Assembly (NCBI RefSeq): GCF_900114705.1 | Contig: NZ_FOTW01000019.1 | Coordinates: 107,509-171,508, forward strand | Direction: 5' to 3' | Length of the DNA: 64,000 nucleotides | DNA from: Rugamonas rubra | Lineage (GTDB): Bacteria; Pseudomonadota; Gammaproteobacteria; Burkholderiales; Burkholderiaceae_D | Shown here: positions 52,624 to 60,869 of the stretch, in pieces | How positions within the stretch are numbered: position 1 is the first letter of the stretch | Layout of the letters: every line of letters starts with the position of its first letter | Notes under the pieces: generated by a model | What the model saw: the letters and a program-made list of their open reading frames with translations, nothing else | Databases searched by the model: none | What the model was told of the DNA's origin: nothing | Translations under genes and position numbers: made by a program

Positions 52624-53115
52624 CTACTGCGGCCCGGCCAGCGTGCGCAGCTGGAACCGGTAGTCTTTGTTGAACAGGAAGGTCTCGGAGAACACCAAGG
52701 TTTTGTGGCCGAAGCGCAGCAGGTGGCCCGGCTTGGGGTAGGGTGTGCCGGCCGCCAGCGCGGCCAGCGCCACCTTGGAGGCGGCGTTGTCGCGCGAGCG
52801 GTGCACGCGCGCCTCACTGACGCCGCCGTCGCGGTCGATGCCGATGTCGAGCACGACGATGGCCGGCAGCATCGGCGGCAGCCGGCCGCTAAAGGTCTGT
52901 TGCGGATTGCTGGCCAGGATGCGTTCGGCCACCTGCACCTTGTACTCGTCGAGATTGGCGGCGGCGCGCGGCGGCGCCGGCGTGGCGGCGGCGGGCGGCG
53001 CCGGCAGCGGGCCGACCTTGGGCAGCACCGGCGGCTCCTTGTGGCAGGAGGCCAGCAGCAGCGCGGCGCCGGCGGCAAGCGCGATCCTCAATGTATGCTG
53101 CGATCGGCTTGCCAT
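52624..53115 (-). CDS. TonB C-terminal-like lipoprotein
   Basis: Protein of 163 residues. A lipobox (LLLASCHKE, Cys24) is followed by a Pro/Ala-rich linker (to about 50) and a domain resembling the TonB C-terminus: LPAIVVLDIGIDRDGGVSEARVHRSRDNAASKVALAALAAGTPYPKP. The closing strand is FLFNKDYRFQLRTLAG. True TonB proteins have an N-terminal membrane anchor rather than a lipid, so this is probably a periplasmic relative rather than an energy transducer. It precedes trpC by 16 bases in the same direction as the trp genes but is downstream of them. Confidence 0.77.
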   Translation of the reverse strand: MASRSQHTLRIALAAGAALLLASCHKEPPVLPKVGPLPAPPAAATPAPPRAAANLDEYKVQVAERILASNPQQTFSGRLPPMLPAIVVLDIGIDRDGGVSEARVHRSRDNAASKVALAALAAGTPYPKPGHLLRFGHKTLVFSETFLFNKDYRFQLRTLAGPQ

Positions 53116-53131
53116 GGTGGTGTACTCCGGG

Positions 53132-53932
53132 TCAGTTGAACAGGCGGGCCAGCTCGGCGCCCGGGTCCGGCGCGCGCATGAAGGCCTCGCCGACCAGGAA
53201 GGCGTGCACGCCGGCGGCGCGCATGCGTTGTACGTCGTCCGCCACCATGATGCCAGATTCGGTCACCACCAGGCGCTCGGCAGGAATGCGCTCGAGCAGG
53301 CCCAGCGTGGTGTCTAGCGAGGTCTCGAAGGTGCGCAGGTTGCGGTTGTTGATGCCGACCATGCGCGTCTTCAGGCGCAGCGCCGCGTCCAGCTCGTCGC
53401 CGTCGTGCACCTCGACCAACACGCCCATGCCCAGCTCGTGGGCGCAGGCCTCCAGCTCGGCCATCAGGCCGTGGTCCAGCGCCGAGACGATCAGCAGGAT
53501 GCAGTCGGCGCCCATGGCGCGCGCCTCGTAGACCTGGTACATGTCGACCATGAAGTCCTTGCGCAGCACCGGAATGGCGCAGGCGGCGCGCGCCTGCTTC
53601 AGGTAGGCCACCGAGCCCTGGAAGAACTGCTCGTCGGTCAGCACCGACAGGCAGGCGGCGCCGTTGGCGGCGTAGCTGGCGGCGATCTCGGCCGGGCGGA
53701 AGTCGGCCCGCAGCACGCCCTTCGACGGCGAGGCCTTCTTCACCTCGGTGATGACGCCGGCGGCGCCGCCGGCGATGCGCTGGCGCAGGCTGGCCTCGAA
53801 GCCGCGCAGGCCCTGGCGCAGTTCGGCGTCGCCCTCGACTTCGCTGCGCAGGCTGGCCAGGCTGCGGTGTTTTTTGGCGGCGGCCACTTCGTCGGCCTTG
53901 ACGGCGAGGATTTTGTTGAGGATGTCGGACAT
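53132..53932 (-). CDS. trpC: Indole-3-glycerol phosphate synthase
   Basis: TIM-barrel enzyme of 266 residues catalysing ring closure in Trp synthesis. Signature stretches are ILNKILAVKADEVAAAKK, VITEVKKASPSKGVLRADFRPAEIAASYAANGAACLSVLTDEQFFQGS, PVLRKDFMVDMYQVYEARAMGADCILLIVSAL, LVEVHDGDELDAAL, VGINNRNLRTFETSL and VTESGI; the catalytic Lys and Glu positions are present. The PRA isomerase domain found fused in enterics is absent, so trpF must be elsewhere. It lies 43 bases behind trpD in the rpe-gph-trpEGDC operon. Confidence 0.97.
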   Translation of the reverse strand: MSDILNKILAVKADEVAAAKKHRSLASLRSEVEGDAELRQGLRGFEASLRQRIAGGAAGVITEVKKASPSKGVLRADFRPAEIAASYAANGAACLSVLTDEQFFQGSVAYLKQARAACAIPVLRKDFMVDMYQVYEARAMGADCILLIVSALDHGLMAELEACAHELGMGVLVEVHDGDELDAALRLKTRMVGINNRNLRTFETSLDTTLGLLERIPAERLVVTESGIMVADDVQRMRAAGVHAFLVGEAFMRAPDPGAELARLFN

Positions 53933-53975
53933 GATGGCAATCTGGTGAGGGTGTGGGCGGGGGCGCGCGCCCGGC

Positions 53976-55013
53976 TTAGTTGTTGGCGCCCAGGCTCTGC
54001 GTGACCTGGACGAACTGGTTGACCTTTTCCAGCGCCGCGCCGGAGCTGATGGCGATGCGCGCCAGGCGCAGGCCGTCCTCGATCGAGCTGGCGGTGCCGG
54101 CGGCGTACAGCGCGGTGCCGGCGTTGAGCGCGACGATGTCGTGGGCGGCGCCGGGTTCGCCGCGCAGCGCCTCCATCATCTTGGCCTGCGACTCGGAGGC
54201 GTTGGCCACCCGCAGGTTGCGGCTGGCGATCATCTGCATGCCGAAGTCCTCGGGATGGATCTCGTACTCGCGGATCTCGCCGTCGACCAGCTCGCCGACC
54301 AGGGTGGCGGCGCCGAGCGAGACCTCGTCCATGTTGTCGCGGCCGTAGACCACGATGGCGTGCTGCGCGCCCAGGCGCTGCAGCACGCGCACCTGGATGC
54401 CGACCAGATCCTCGTGGAACACGCCCATCAAAATGTTCGGCGCGCCGGCCGGGTTGGTCAGCGGGCCGAGGATGTTGAAGATGGTGCGCACGCCCAGCTC
54501 GCGGCGCACCGGCGCGGCGTGCTTCATGGCGGCGTGGTGGTTGGGCGCGAACATGAAGCCGATGCCGGTCTGGGCGATCGACTGGGCGATCTGCTCGGGC
54601 TTCAGGTTGATGTTGGCGCCCAGCGCCTCGATCACGTCGGCGCTGCCGGACGAGGACGACACGCTGCGTCCGCCGTGCTTGGCCACGCGCGCGCCGGCGG
54701 CGGCGGCGACGAACATCGCCGTGGTCGAGATGTTGAAGGTGTGGGCGCCGTCGCCGCCGGTGCCGACGATGTCGAGCAGGCCGCGGGTGTCGGCCATCGG
54801 CACCTTGGTGGAGAACTCGCGCATCACCTGGGCGGCGGCGGCGATCTCGCCGATGGTTTCCTTCTTCACGCGCAGGCCCATGGTGAGGGCGGCGATCATC
54901 ACCGGCGACATCTCGCCGGACATGATCTGGCGGAACAGGTGGAGCATCTCGTCGTGGAAGATTTCGCGGTGTTCGATGCAGCGCAGCAGGGCTTCTTGAT
55001 GGGTGATCGGCAT
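53976..55013 (-). CDS. trpD: Anthranilate phosphoribosyltransferase
   Basis: Enzyme of 345 residues that joins anthranilate and PRPP. The PRPP loop DIVGTGGDGAHTFNISTTAMFVAAAAGARVAKHGGRSVSSSSGSADVIEALG and the metal-binding DEVSLGAATLV are intact, as is GPLTNPAGA. GAAGGAACC stands before the chosen ATG. It lies 89 bases behind trpG and precedes trpC. The Gly-rich stretch and length are exactly those of free-standing TrpD, not a TrpGD fusion. Confidence 0.97.
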   Translation of the reverse strand: MPITHQEALLRCIEHREIFHDEMLHLFRQIMSGEMSPVMIAALTMGLRVKKETIGEIAAAAQVMREFSTKVPMADTRGLLDIVGTGGDGAHTFNISTTAMFVAAAAGARVAKHGGRSVSSSSGSADVIEALGANINLKPEQIAQSIAQTGIGFMFAPNHHAAMKHAAPVRRELGVRTIFNILGPLTNPAGAPNILMGVFHEDLVGIQVRVLQRLGAQHAIVVYGRDNMDEVSLGAATLVGELVDGEIREYEIHPEDFGMQMIASRNLRVANASESQAKMMEALRGEPGAAHDIVALNAGTALYAAGTASSIEDGLRLARIAISSGAALEKVNQFVQVTQSLGANN

Positions 55014-55102
55014 GATGGTTCCTTCTTCAATGATGAGGACGCGGGTCGCGGCGACGGACAGCTCGATGAGGGGCGCGCCGCCGTGGCGGCGCGCGGCTGG
55101 CG

Positions 55103-55666
55103 TCAGCGGACCAGGAAGTTCTTCAGCAGGGCGTGGCCGTGCTCGGACAGGATGGACTCGGGGTGGAACTGCACGCCCTCGATGTCGAACTCCTTGTGGC
55201 GCACGCCCATGATCTCGCCGTCGTCGGTCCACGCCGTCACTTCCAGGCAGGCCGGCAGCGTGGCGCGGTCGATCGCCAGCGAGTGGTAGCGGATCACCGT
55301 GAACGGCGAGGGCAGGCCCTTGAACACGCCTACGCCGGTGTGGGCGATCAGCGAGGTCTTGCCGTGCATGACCTGCTTGGCGCGGATCACCTTGCCGCCG
55401 CAGGCCTCGCCGATGGCCTGGTGGCCCAGGCAGACGCCGAGCATCGGCTTCTTGCCGGCGAAGTGCTTGAGCACCTCGAGCGAAATGCCGGCCTGCGCCG
55501 GGTCCTTCGGGCCCGGCGAGATGCAGATGCGGTCCGGGTTCAGCGCCTCGATCTCGGCGATGCTGATCTCGTCGTTGCGGAAGGTGCGCACGTCCTCGCC
55601 CAGCTCGCCGAAGTACTGTACGATGTTGTAGGTGAAGGAGTCGTAGTTGTCGATCATGAGCAGCAT
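55103..55666 (-). CDS. trpG: Anthranilate synthase component II (glutamine amidotransferase)
   Basis: Class I amidotransferase of 187 residues supplying ammonia to TrpE; in some bacteria the same protein serves p-aminobenzoate synthesis. The oxyanion region SPGPKDPAQAG, nucleophile Cys in LGVCLGHQAIGEACGG, and His/Glu in VQFHPESILSEHG form the triad. The ATG follows the trpE stop codon after one base (TAAC-ATG), with GGGGAG inside the end of trpE, so translation is coupled. Confidence 0.97.
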   Translation of the reverse strand: MLLMIDNYDSFTYNIVQYFGELGEDVRTFRNDEISIAEIEALNPDRICISPGPKDPAQAGISLEVLKHFAGKKPMLGVCLGHQAIGEACGGKVIRAKQVMHGKTSLIAHTGVGVFKGLPSPFTVIRYHSLAIDRATLPACLEVTAWTDDGEIMGVRHKEFDIEGVQFHPESILSEHGHALLKNFLVR

Positions 55667-55667
55667 G

Positions 55668-57164
55668 TTAGAACTCCCCATCCAGGCCGTCTTGCACTTG
55701 TTCGGCGGCGCGCAGCACGGCGCGCGCCTTGTTTTCGGTTTCCTGCCATTCCATCTCGGCCACCGAGTCGGCGACGATGCCGGCGGCGGCCTGCACGTAC
55801 AGCATGCCGTCCTTGATGACGCCGGTGCGGATGGCGATCGCCACATCCATCTCGCCGCCGAACGACAGGTAGCCGCAGGCGCCGCCGTAGATGCCGCGCT
55901 TGGAGATCTCCAGCTCGTCGATGACCTCCATCGCCCGCACCTTCGGCGCGCCGGTCAGGGTGCCGGCCGGGAAGGTGGCGCGCAGCACGTCCAGGTTCGA
56001 CAGGCCGCCCTTCAGCTTGCCCTCGACGTTGGAGACGATGTGCTGCACATGCGAGTATTTTTCGATCACCAGGCGGTCGGTGACCTGCACGCTGCCGATT
56101 TCGGAGATGCGGCCCAGGTCGTTGCGGGCCAGGTCGATCAGCATCACGTGCTCGGCGATCTCCTTCGGATCGGCCAGCAGCTCCCTGGCCAGCTCGGCGT
56201 CGCGCTCGGGCGTGGCGCCGCGCGGACGGGTGCCGGCGATCGGGCGCAGCGTGACCTTCTTCTCGCCGTCGGCGGCGGTCTCGTTGCGCACCAAAATCTC
56301 CGGCGAGGCGCCGACGATCTGCATGTCGCCGAAATTGTAGAAGTACATATACGGCGACGGGTTCAGCGAACGCAGCGCGCGGTACAGCGTCAGCGGCGAA
56401 TCGACGTAGGGCTTGCGGATGCGCTGGCCGATCTGCACCTGCATCAGGTCGCCGGCCATCACGTACTCGTGCGCCTTGGCGACGGCCTTCAGGTAGTCTT
56501 CCTTGTTGAAGTCGCGGATGATCTCGGTGCGTACCGAGCTGGAGGTGACCGGCGCGTCGACGCCGCGGCGCAGCATCATGCGCAGGTCCTTCAGGCGCTG
56601 GCGCGCCTTCGAGAACGACTCGGGCTGGGCGGTGTCGGCGTAGACGATCAGGTACAGCTTGCCGGACAGGTTGTCGATCACCGCCAGCTCCTCGGTCACC
56701 ATCAGCTGGATGTCGGGCAGGCCGAGGTCGTCCTTGGGCTGGGTGGCGGCCAGCTTCTTCTCGATGTGGCGCACGGTGTCGTAGCCGAAGTAGCCGGCCA
56801 GGCCGCCGCAGAAGCGCGGCATGCCGGGCCGCAGCGCCACCTTGAAGCGGGCCTGGAAGCTTTCGATGAAGTCGAGCGGGTTGCCCTCGTGGGTCTCGAT
56901 GACGACGCCGTTCTTGACGATCTCGGTGCGGCTGCCGTAGCTGCGCAACACGGTCGTGGCCGGCAGGCCGATGAAGGAGTAGCGGCCGAAGCGCTCGCCG
57001 CCGACGACGGACTCGAGCAGGAAGGTGTTCTTGCCGCCCTGCTGGGTCTGCGCCAGTTTCAGGTACAGCGTCAGCGGGGTTTCCAGATCGGCGAAGGCTT
57101 CGGCGATCAGGGGGATGCGGTTGTAGCCTTCCGTGGCCAGCGATTTGAATTCGAGTTCGGTCAT
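55668..57164 (-). CDS. trpE: Anthranilate synthase component I
   Basis: Chorismate-using enzyme of 498 residues. The N-terminal part holds the Trp feedback element (LLESVVGGERFGRYSFIG), and the catalytic C-terminal part includes YDTVRHIEKK, SPSPYMYFYNFGDMQIVGASPEILVR, RPIAGTRPRGATPERDAELARELLADPKEIAEHVMLIDLARNDLGR, GTLTGAPKVRAMEVIDELE and GIYGGACGYLSFGGEMDVAIAIRT. Start ATG 57164 has GGAGAG upstream. A leader-peptide attenuator lies between gph and trpE, so it should be controlled by Trp-tRNA charging in addition to enzyme feedback. Confidence 0.97.
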   Translation of the reverse strand: MTELEFKSLATEGYNRIPLIAEAFADLETPLTLYLKLAQTQQGGKNTFLLESVVGGERFGRYSFIGLPATTVLRSYGSRTEIVKNGVVIETHEGNPLDFIESFQARFKVALRPGMPRFCGGLAGYFGYDTVRHIEKKLAATQPKDDLGLPDIQLMVTEELAVIDNLSGKLYLIVYADTAQPESFSKARQRLKDLRMMLRRGVDAPVTSSSVRTEIIRDFNKEDYLKAVAKAHEYVMAGDLMQVQIGQRIRKPYVDSPLTLYRALRSLNPSPYMYFYNFGDMQIVGASPEILVRNETAADGEKKVTLRPIAGTRPRGATPERDAELARELLADPKEIAEHVMLIDLARNDLGRISEIGSVQVTDRLVIEKYSHVQHIVSNVEGKLKGGLSNLDVLRATFPAGTLTGAPKVRAMEVIDELEISKRGIYGGACGYLSFGGEMDVAIAIRTGVIKDGMLYVQAAAGIVADSVAEMEWQETENKARAVLRAAEQVQDGLDGEF

Positions 57165-57219
57165 GTCATCTCTCCATGCCGCCCCGAATGCCAAGAGGGT
57201 GTGGGGGCGGTGGTTGTTC

Positions 57220-57254
57220 AAAAAACCTGTCGGGTGCGTGGGCACATGCGACAG
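57220..57254 (-). terminator. trp attenuator terminator
   Basis: In the leftward RNA, CUGUCG (57249-57254) pairs with CGACAG (57227-57232) and is followed by G and six U (57220-57225). The hairpin ends 56 bases before trpE. An alternative helix uses GCGAC and GCAAUC from within trpL against GAUUGC and GUCGC, which would tie up the terminator's 5' arm. Confidence 0.8.
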
Positions 57255-57267
57255 CAATCAGGGTGGC

Positions 57268-57354
57268 TTACTTTTGCCAGGATTGCCAGCGTCGCCAAAG
57301 CCAGGCCTCAATCGAGCCGGGTTGGGTGACGTTGTGTTTTTTGTCGAGAAACAT
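57268..57354 (-). CDS. trpL: trp operon leader peptide
   Basis: An ATG-initiated frame of 28 codons ending in TAA, with four Trp codons in its last eleven residues (motif AWLWRRWQSWQK). That density is far above chance and is the classic mark of an attenuation leader. The frame sits between gph and trpE, begins 25 bases after the gph stop, and is followed 14 bases later by a terminator hairpin. There is no strong ribosome site before the ATG. It is too short for normal gene callers. Its predicted role is to stall the ribosome when Trp-tRNA is scarce and keep the antiterminator open. Confidence 0.85.
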   Translation of the reverse strand: MFLDKKHNVTQPGSIEAWLWRRWQSWQK

Positions 57355-57379
57355 TATTGGTGTAGGGGCTGTGTGCAGT

Positions 57380-58063
57380 TCAGTTATGAAAACGAATCTG
57401 GTTCGCCGCGTCGAGCAGCGTGTCAACTATACCATCGGAATCGGTGGCGTGTATAGCCTGTCCGTGATTGTAACCATAAGGCACAGTCAGCACGGGACAT
57501 CCGGCCGCCCGCGCCGCCATGGCGTCGTTCTGCGAATCGCCGATCGCCACCACCGTCGCCGGTGCCATGGCGAAGTCGCGGCACACCGTTTGCAGCGGCA
57601 GCGGGTCGGGCTTCTTGCGCGGCAAGGAATCGCCGCCGTAGACCAGCTCGAAGTAGGGCGCCAGGCCCTTCATCTCCAGCAGCGGCTTGGCGAAGGCGAT
57701 CGGTTTGTTGGTCACGCAGGCCAGGCGCAGGCCCTGCGCGCGCAGCGCCTGCAGGCCGGCGATGACGTCGGGATACAGCGCGCTGTGCTGGCCGTTGATG
57801 TCCAGGTAGTGGCGCTGGTAGGACGCCAGCGCCGGCGCCAGCAGCGGCGCCAGTGCGGCTTCGTTGTAGTCGAGCGACAGTACGCTGTGGATCAGGTGTT
57901 CCGAACCCTTGCCGACCATCAGGCCGATCTGCTGTTGCGAGATCGGCGCCAGGTCGAAGTCGGCGCGCATGCGGTTGATGGCCACCTGGAAATCGGGCAG
58001 CGTGTCGAGCATGGTGCCGTCGAGGTCGATGATGGCGGCGCGCACGCCGGCCAGTACCGTCAT
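57380..58063 (-). CDS. gph: Phosphoglycolate phosphatase
   Basis: HAD-superfamily hydrolase of 227 residues. Motif I IIDLDGTMLDT, motif II VTNKP, Lys in GGDSLPRKKPDPLPL and motif III VAIGDSQNDAMAA are complete; the helical cap lies between residues 20 and 90. It dephosphorylates 2-phosphoglycolate from DNA repair and oxygenase side reactions. ATG 58063 is chosen because GAAGG lies five bases upstream; a GTG at 58075 directly abutting the rpe stop is also in frame. Second gene of the rpe-gph-trp unit. Confidence 0.94.
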   Translation of the reverse strand: MTVLAGVRAAIIDLDGTMLDTLPDFQVAINRMRADFDLAPISQQQIGLMVGKGSEHLIHSVLSLDYNEAALAPLLAPALASYQRHYLDINGQHSALYPDVIAGLQALRAQGLRLACVTNKPIAFAKPLLEMKGLAPYFELVYGGDSLPRKKPDPLPLQTVCRDFAMAPATVVAIGDSQNDAMAARAAGCPVLTVPYGYNHGQAIHATDSDGIVDTLLDAANQIRFHN

Positions 58064-58075
58064 GCCCGCCTTCAC

Positions 58076-58741
58076 TTACACGCCCGCCAGTTGCGCGCGC
58101 ATGGCGTCGATGACGGCCTTGTAGTCGGGCTGGCCGAAGATCGCCGAGCCGGCCACGAAGGTGTCGGCGCCGGCCGCCGCCGCCGCCGCGATGTTGTCGA
58201 TCTTGATGCCGCCGTCGACCTCGAGCAGGATGTCGCGGCCCGACTCGTCGATCAGGCGGCGCGCCAGCGCGATCTTCTTCAGCGCCTCGGGGATGAAGGA
58301 CTGGCCGCCGAAGCCGGGGTTGACCGACATGATCAGGATCATGTCGATCTTGTCCATCACGTGCTCGAGGAAGTGCAGCGGCGTGCCCGGGTTGAACACC
58401 AGGCCGGCCTTGCAGCCGTTGTCGCGGATCAGTTGCAGCGTGCGGTCGATGTGCTCGGATGCCTCGGGGTGGAAGGTGATGATGTTGGCGCCGGCCTTGG
58501 CGAAGTCGGGGATCAGGCGGTCGACCGGCTTGACCATCAGGTGGACGTCGATCGGCACCTGCACGTGGGGGCGGATGGCCTGGCACACCAGCGGGCCGAT
58601 GGTCAGGTTGGGAACGTAATGGTTGTCCATGACGTCAAAGTGGATGATGTCGGCGCCGGCCGTGACGACGTTGCGCACTTCCTCGCCCAGGCGGGCGAAG
58701 TCGGCGGACAGGATGCTGGGAGCGATGCGGAAAGTGGTCAT
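58076..58741 (-). CDS. rpe: Ribulose-phosphate 3-epimerase
   Basis: TIM-barrel enzyme of 221 residues interconverting ribulose-5-phosphate and xylulose-5-phosphate. It contains IAPSILSADFARLGEEV, IHFDVMDNHYVPNLTIGPLV, DVHLMVKPVDRLIPDFAKAGANIITFHPEAS, ILIMSVNPGFGGQSFIPEALKKI and LEVDGGIKIDN; the metal-binding His and the two catalytic Asp are present. First gene of the transcription unit leading into trp, an order also seen in Pseudomonas. Confidence 0.97.
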   Translation of the reverse strand: MTTFRIAPSILSADFARLGEEVRNVVTAGADIIHFDVMDNHYVPNLTIGPLVCQAIRPHVQVPIDVHLMVKPVDRLIPDFAKAGANIITFHPEASEHIDRTLQLIRDNGCKAGLVFNPGTPLHFLEHVMDKIDMILIMSVNPGFGGQSFIPEALKKIALARRLIDESGRDILLEVDGGIKIDNIAAAAAAGADTFVAGSAIFGQPDYKAVIDAMRAQLAGV

Positions 58742-58979
58742 GGTGTGGGCTGGCGTTGAGCGTGCAGTAAAAAGGATGCGCTATTTTACGCTTTGCCGCG
58801 CCCGCCTGGCGATTTTGCCGCCGGCGCCGCACGCCGCCCGAGAATTGTCATGCCAATTGCGGGCTACACCTTGCGCCCGGCCCGGATTTGCGGTGCAATG
58901 TGGAATGGACGATGAAAATTCGCCAAGCTTGCAGATCCTCGTCGCTGCACCGCTGTTGCTTCATCTTTAAGGAATGTTA

Positions 58980-59354
58980 ATGGCCTCATACGAATTCACC
59001 GTCTCGGTCAGAACCCAGTACCTGCCCGAGCAGTCCGACCCGGAACGCACCAACTTCGTGTTCACCTACTCGATCACGATCAAGAACACGGGCACTGTGG
59101 CCGCGCAACTCATTTCCCGCCACTGGATCATCACCGACGCCAACAACCACATCGACGAGGTGCGCGGCCTGGGCGTGGTCGGCCACCAGCCGCTGCTGGC
59201 GCCGGGCGAGCAGTTCGAGTACACCAGCGGCACCGCGCTGGCCACGCCGCAGGGCTCGATGACGGGCGAATACTTCTGCGTGGCCGAGGACGGCCACCGC
59301 TTCGAGGTGACCATTCCGGAGTTCGTGTTGTCGTTGCCGCGCACTTTGCACTAA
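58980..59354 (+). CDS. apaG: ApaG protein
   Basis: Protein of 124 residues with the ApaG/DUF525 fold (fibronectin-III-like). Conserved blocks: ASYEFTVSVRTQYLPEQSDPERTNFVFTYSITIKNTGTVAAQLISRHWIITDANN, VRGLGVVGHQPLLAPGEQFEYTSGTALATPQGSMTGEY. ApaG genes are linked to ApaH and to cobalt and magnesium resistance, but its activity is not settled. Start ATG 58980 has AAGGA at a six-base spacing; the ATG at 58974 overlaps that site. A bidirectional terminator follows. Confidence 0.95.
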   Translation: MASYEFTVSVRTQYLPEQSDPERTNFVFTYSITIKNTGTVAAQLISRHWIITDANNHIDEVRGLGVVGHQPLLAPGEQFEYTSGTALATPQGSMTGEYFCVAEDGHRFEVTIPEFVLSLPRTLH

Positions 59355-59372
59355 AGTAGCGCAGCCCGAGCG

Positions 59373-59407
59373 AAAGGCACGCCGCGCCGCTGCGGGCGTG
59401 CCTTTTT
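59373..59407. terminator. Bidirectional terminator between apaG and a small membrane-protein gene
   Basis: Stem ggcacgcc / ggcgtgcc (59376-59383, 59395-59402) with flanking aaa and ttttt. Serves apaG rightward and the 49-residue gene leftward. Confidence 0.88.
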
Positions 59408-59410
59408 GCT

Positions 59411-59560
59411 TCACTCGGCCTGATCGGGCTGCCGCTCCGGTTTCGGCTCGGGCAGCGCGCGGGTCGGCCGGGGCGGGGTCTTGCCCGAGTACATGGTCCA
59501 CCAGACGATGAACGCCAGCAGGAAAAACGCGACCAGCGCTTCAATCATTAATAGCCACAT
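59411..59560 (-). CDS. Small single-pass membrane protein, 49 residues
   Basis: An ORF of 50 codons with GAGG seven bases before the ATG. It encodes one hydrophobic helix (IEALVAFFLLAFIVWWTMY, residues 6-24) and a Pro/Arg/Glu-rich cytosolic tail (PPRPTRALPEPKPERQ). Composition and a proper ribosome site argue that it is real. It diverges from mltA and converges on apaG with a shared terminator. I do not recognise a family; small membrane proteins of this type often tune larger envelope complexes. Confidence 0.65.
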   Translation of the reverse strand: MWLLMIEALVAFFLLAFIVWWTMYSGKTPPRPTRALPEPKPERQPDQAE

Positions 59561-59571
59561 AGCGATCCTCA

Positions 59572-60810
59572 ATGTTATTTACACGCCGTAGTCTACTCGT
59601 TCCCCTGTCCCTCGTCGCGCTGGCCTTGGCCGCCTGCGGCACCGCGCCGCCGGCGCCCAAGCCGGCGCCGAGCGCGCCGCTGCCGCCGGGCGCCGTCGTC
59701 CCCACGCCCGCAACGCCCGCAACGCCAGCGACGCCGACCCCGGCGCCCAAGCCGAGCGTGCCGCAGTTCGTCCCGGCCAGCTTCGCCGACCTGCCCGGCT
59801 GGAACAAGGACGACCTGCGCGCCGCCTGGCCGGCCTTCATGTCGTCCTGCGGCGTACTGGGCAAAAAGCCGGACTGGAAGGAGTCGTGCAGCATCGCGCG
59901 CGGCGTCAACGGCAACGACGAGCGCGCCATCCGCACCTTTTTCGAGGCCTTCCTGCAGCCGCAGCGGGTGCTCGCGCCCGACGGCGCCGAGGACGGCCTG
60001 GTCACCGGCTACTACGAGCCGCTGCTGCACGGCGCGCGCAAGAAGGGCGGCCCGTTCCAGACGCCGCTGTACAAGGTGCCGGACGACCTGGTCACCGTCG
60101 AGCTGGCCAGCGTGTATCCTGAGTTGAAGGGCATGCGCCTGCGCGGTCGCCTGGTCGGCAAGAAGGTGTTGCCGTATGCTACCCGCGCCGAGATCGAGCG
60201 CGCCACCGAGGCCGGCGGCAAGGAGTTGCTGTGGGTCGACGATTCGGTCGAGGCCTTCTTCCTCCAGGTGCAGGGTTCCGGCCGCGTGCAAATGAGCGAC
60301 ACGCAGGAGACCGTGCGCGTCGCCTACGCCGACCAGAACGGCCATCCCTACAAGTCGATCGGCCGCTATCTGGTGGACAAGGGCGAGCTGACCTTCGAGC
60401 AGGCCTCGGCGCAGGGCATCAAGGCCTGGATCGCCGGCCATCCGACGCGCCAGCAGGAGCTGTTCAACGTCAATCCCAGCTATGTGTTCTTCAAGGAGGA
60501 ACGCCTGCCCGATCCGCGCGTCGGGCCGAAGGGCGCGCTGGGCGTGCCGCTGACGCCGCAGCGCTCGGTGGCCATCGACGCCGCCCAGCTGCCGCTGGGC
60601 GTGCCGTTGTTCCTCGCCACCACCCAGGCCAACAGCGACATTCCGCTGCAGCGGCTGGTGATGGCGCAGGACACGGGCGGCGCCATCCGTGGCGCGATCC
60701 GCGTCGACTATTTCTTCGGCTTCGGCGCCGAGGCGGCGGAGAACGCCGGCCGCATGAAGCAGCGCGGCAATGTCTGGTTGTTGCTGCCGAGGCAGGCGCC
60801 GGCGCGCTGA
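59572..60810 (+). CDS. mltA: Membrane-bound lytic murein transglycosylase A
   Basis: Lipoprotein of 412 residues. Lipobox LALAACG (Cys22), a Pro/Thr/Ala-rich linker to about residue 65, then the MltA barrel (DGLVTGYYEPLLHGARKKGGPFQTPLY, DSVEAFFLQVQGSGRVQ, PYKSIGRYLVDKGEL) and the 3D domain with the catalytic Asp in RLVMAQDTGGAIRGAIRVDYFFGFG. It cleaves peptidoglycan glycosidic bonds to 1,6-anhydro ends at the outer membrane. A strong terminator follows. Confidence 0.95.
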   Translation: MLFTRRSLLVPLSLVALALAACGTAPPAPKPAPSAPLPPGAVVPTPATPATPATPTPAPKPSVPQFVPASFADLPGWNKDDLRAAWPAFMSSCGVLGKKPDWKESCSIARGVNGNDERAIRTFFEAFLQPQRVLAPDGAEDGLVTGYYEPLLHGARKKGGPFQTPLYKVPDDLVTVELASVYPELKGMRLRGRLVGKKVLPYATRAEIERATEAGGKELLWVDDSVEAFFLQVQGSGRVQMSDTQETVRVAYADQNGHPYKSIGRYLVDKGELTFEQASAQGIKAWIAGHPTRQQELFNVNPSYVFFKEERLPDPRVGPKGALGVPLTPQRSVAIDAAQLPLGVPLFLATTQANSDIPLQRLVMAQDTGGAIRGAIRVDYFFGFGAEAAENAGRMKQRGNVWLLLPRQAPAR

Positions 60811-60842
60811 GCGCCGCGCCATCTGCCTGGTTTTTCAGCACA

Positions 60843-60868
60843 GGGCGGCCGCGAGGCCGCCCTTTTTT
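60843..60868 (+). terminator. Terminator of mltA
   Basis: Stem gggcggcc / ggccgccc with loop gcga, followed by six T. Confidence 0.92.
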
Positions 60869-60869
60869 G

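Noticed and set aside
52624..53115. TonB-like lipoprotein gene considered part of the trp operon
   Set aside because: Same strand and close to trpC, but its content has no link to Trp synthesis; readthrough is possible but a shared role is not supported.
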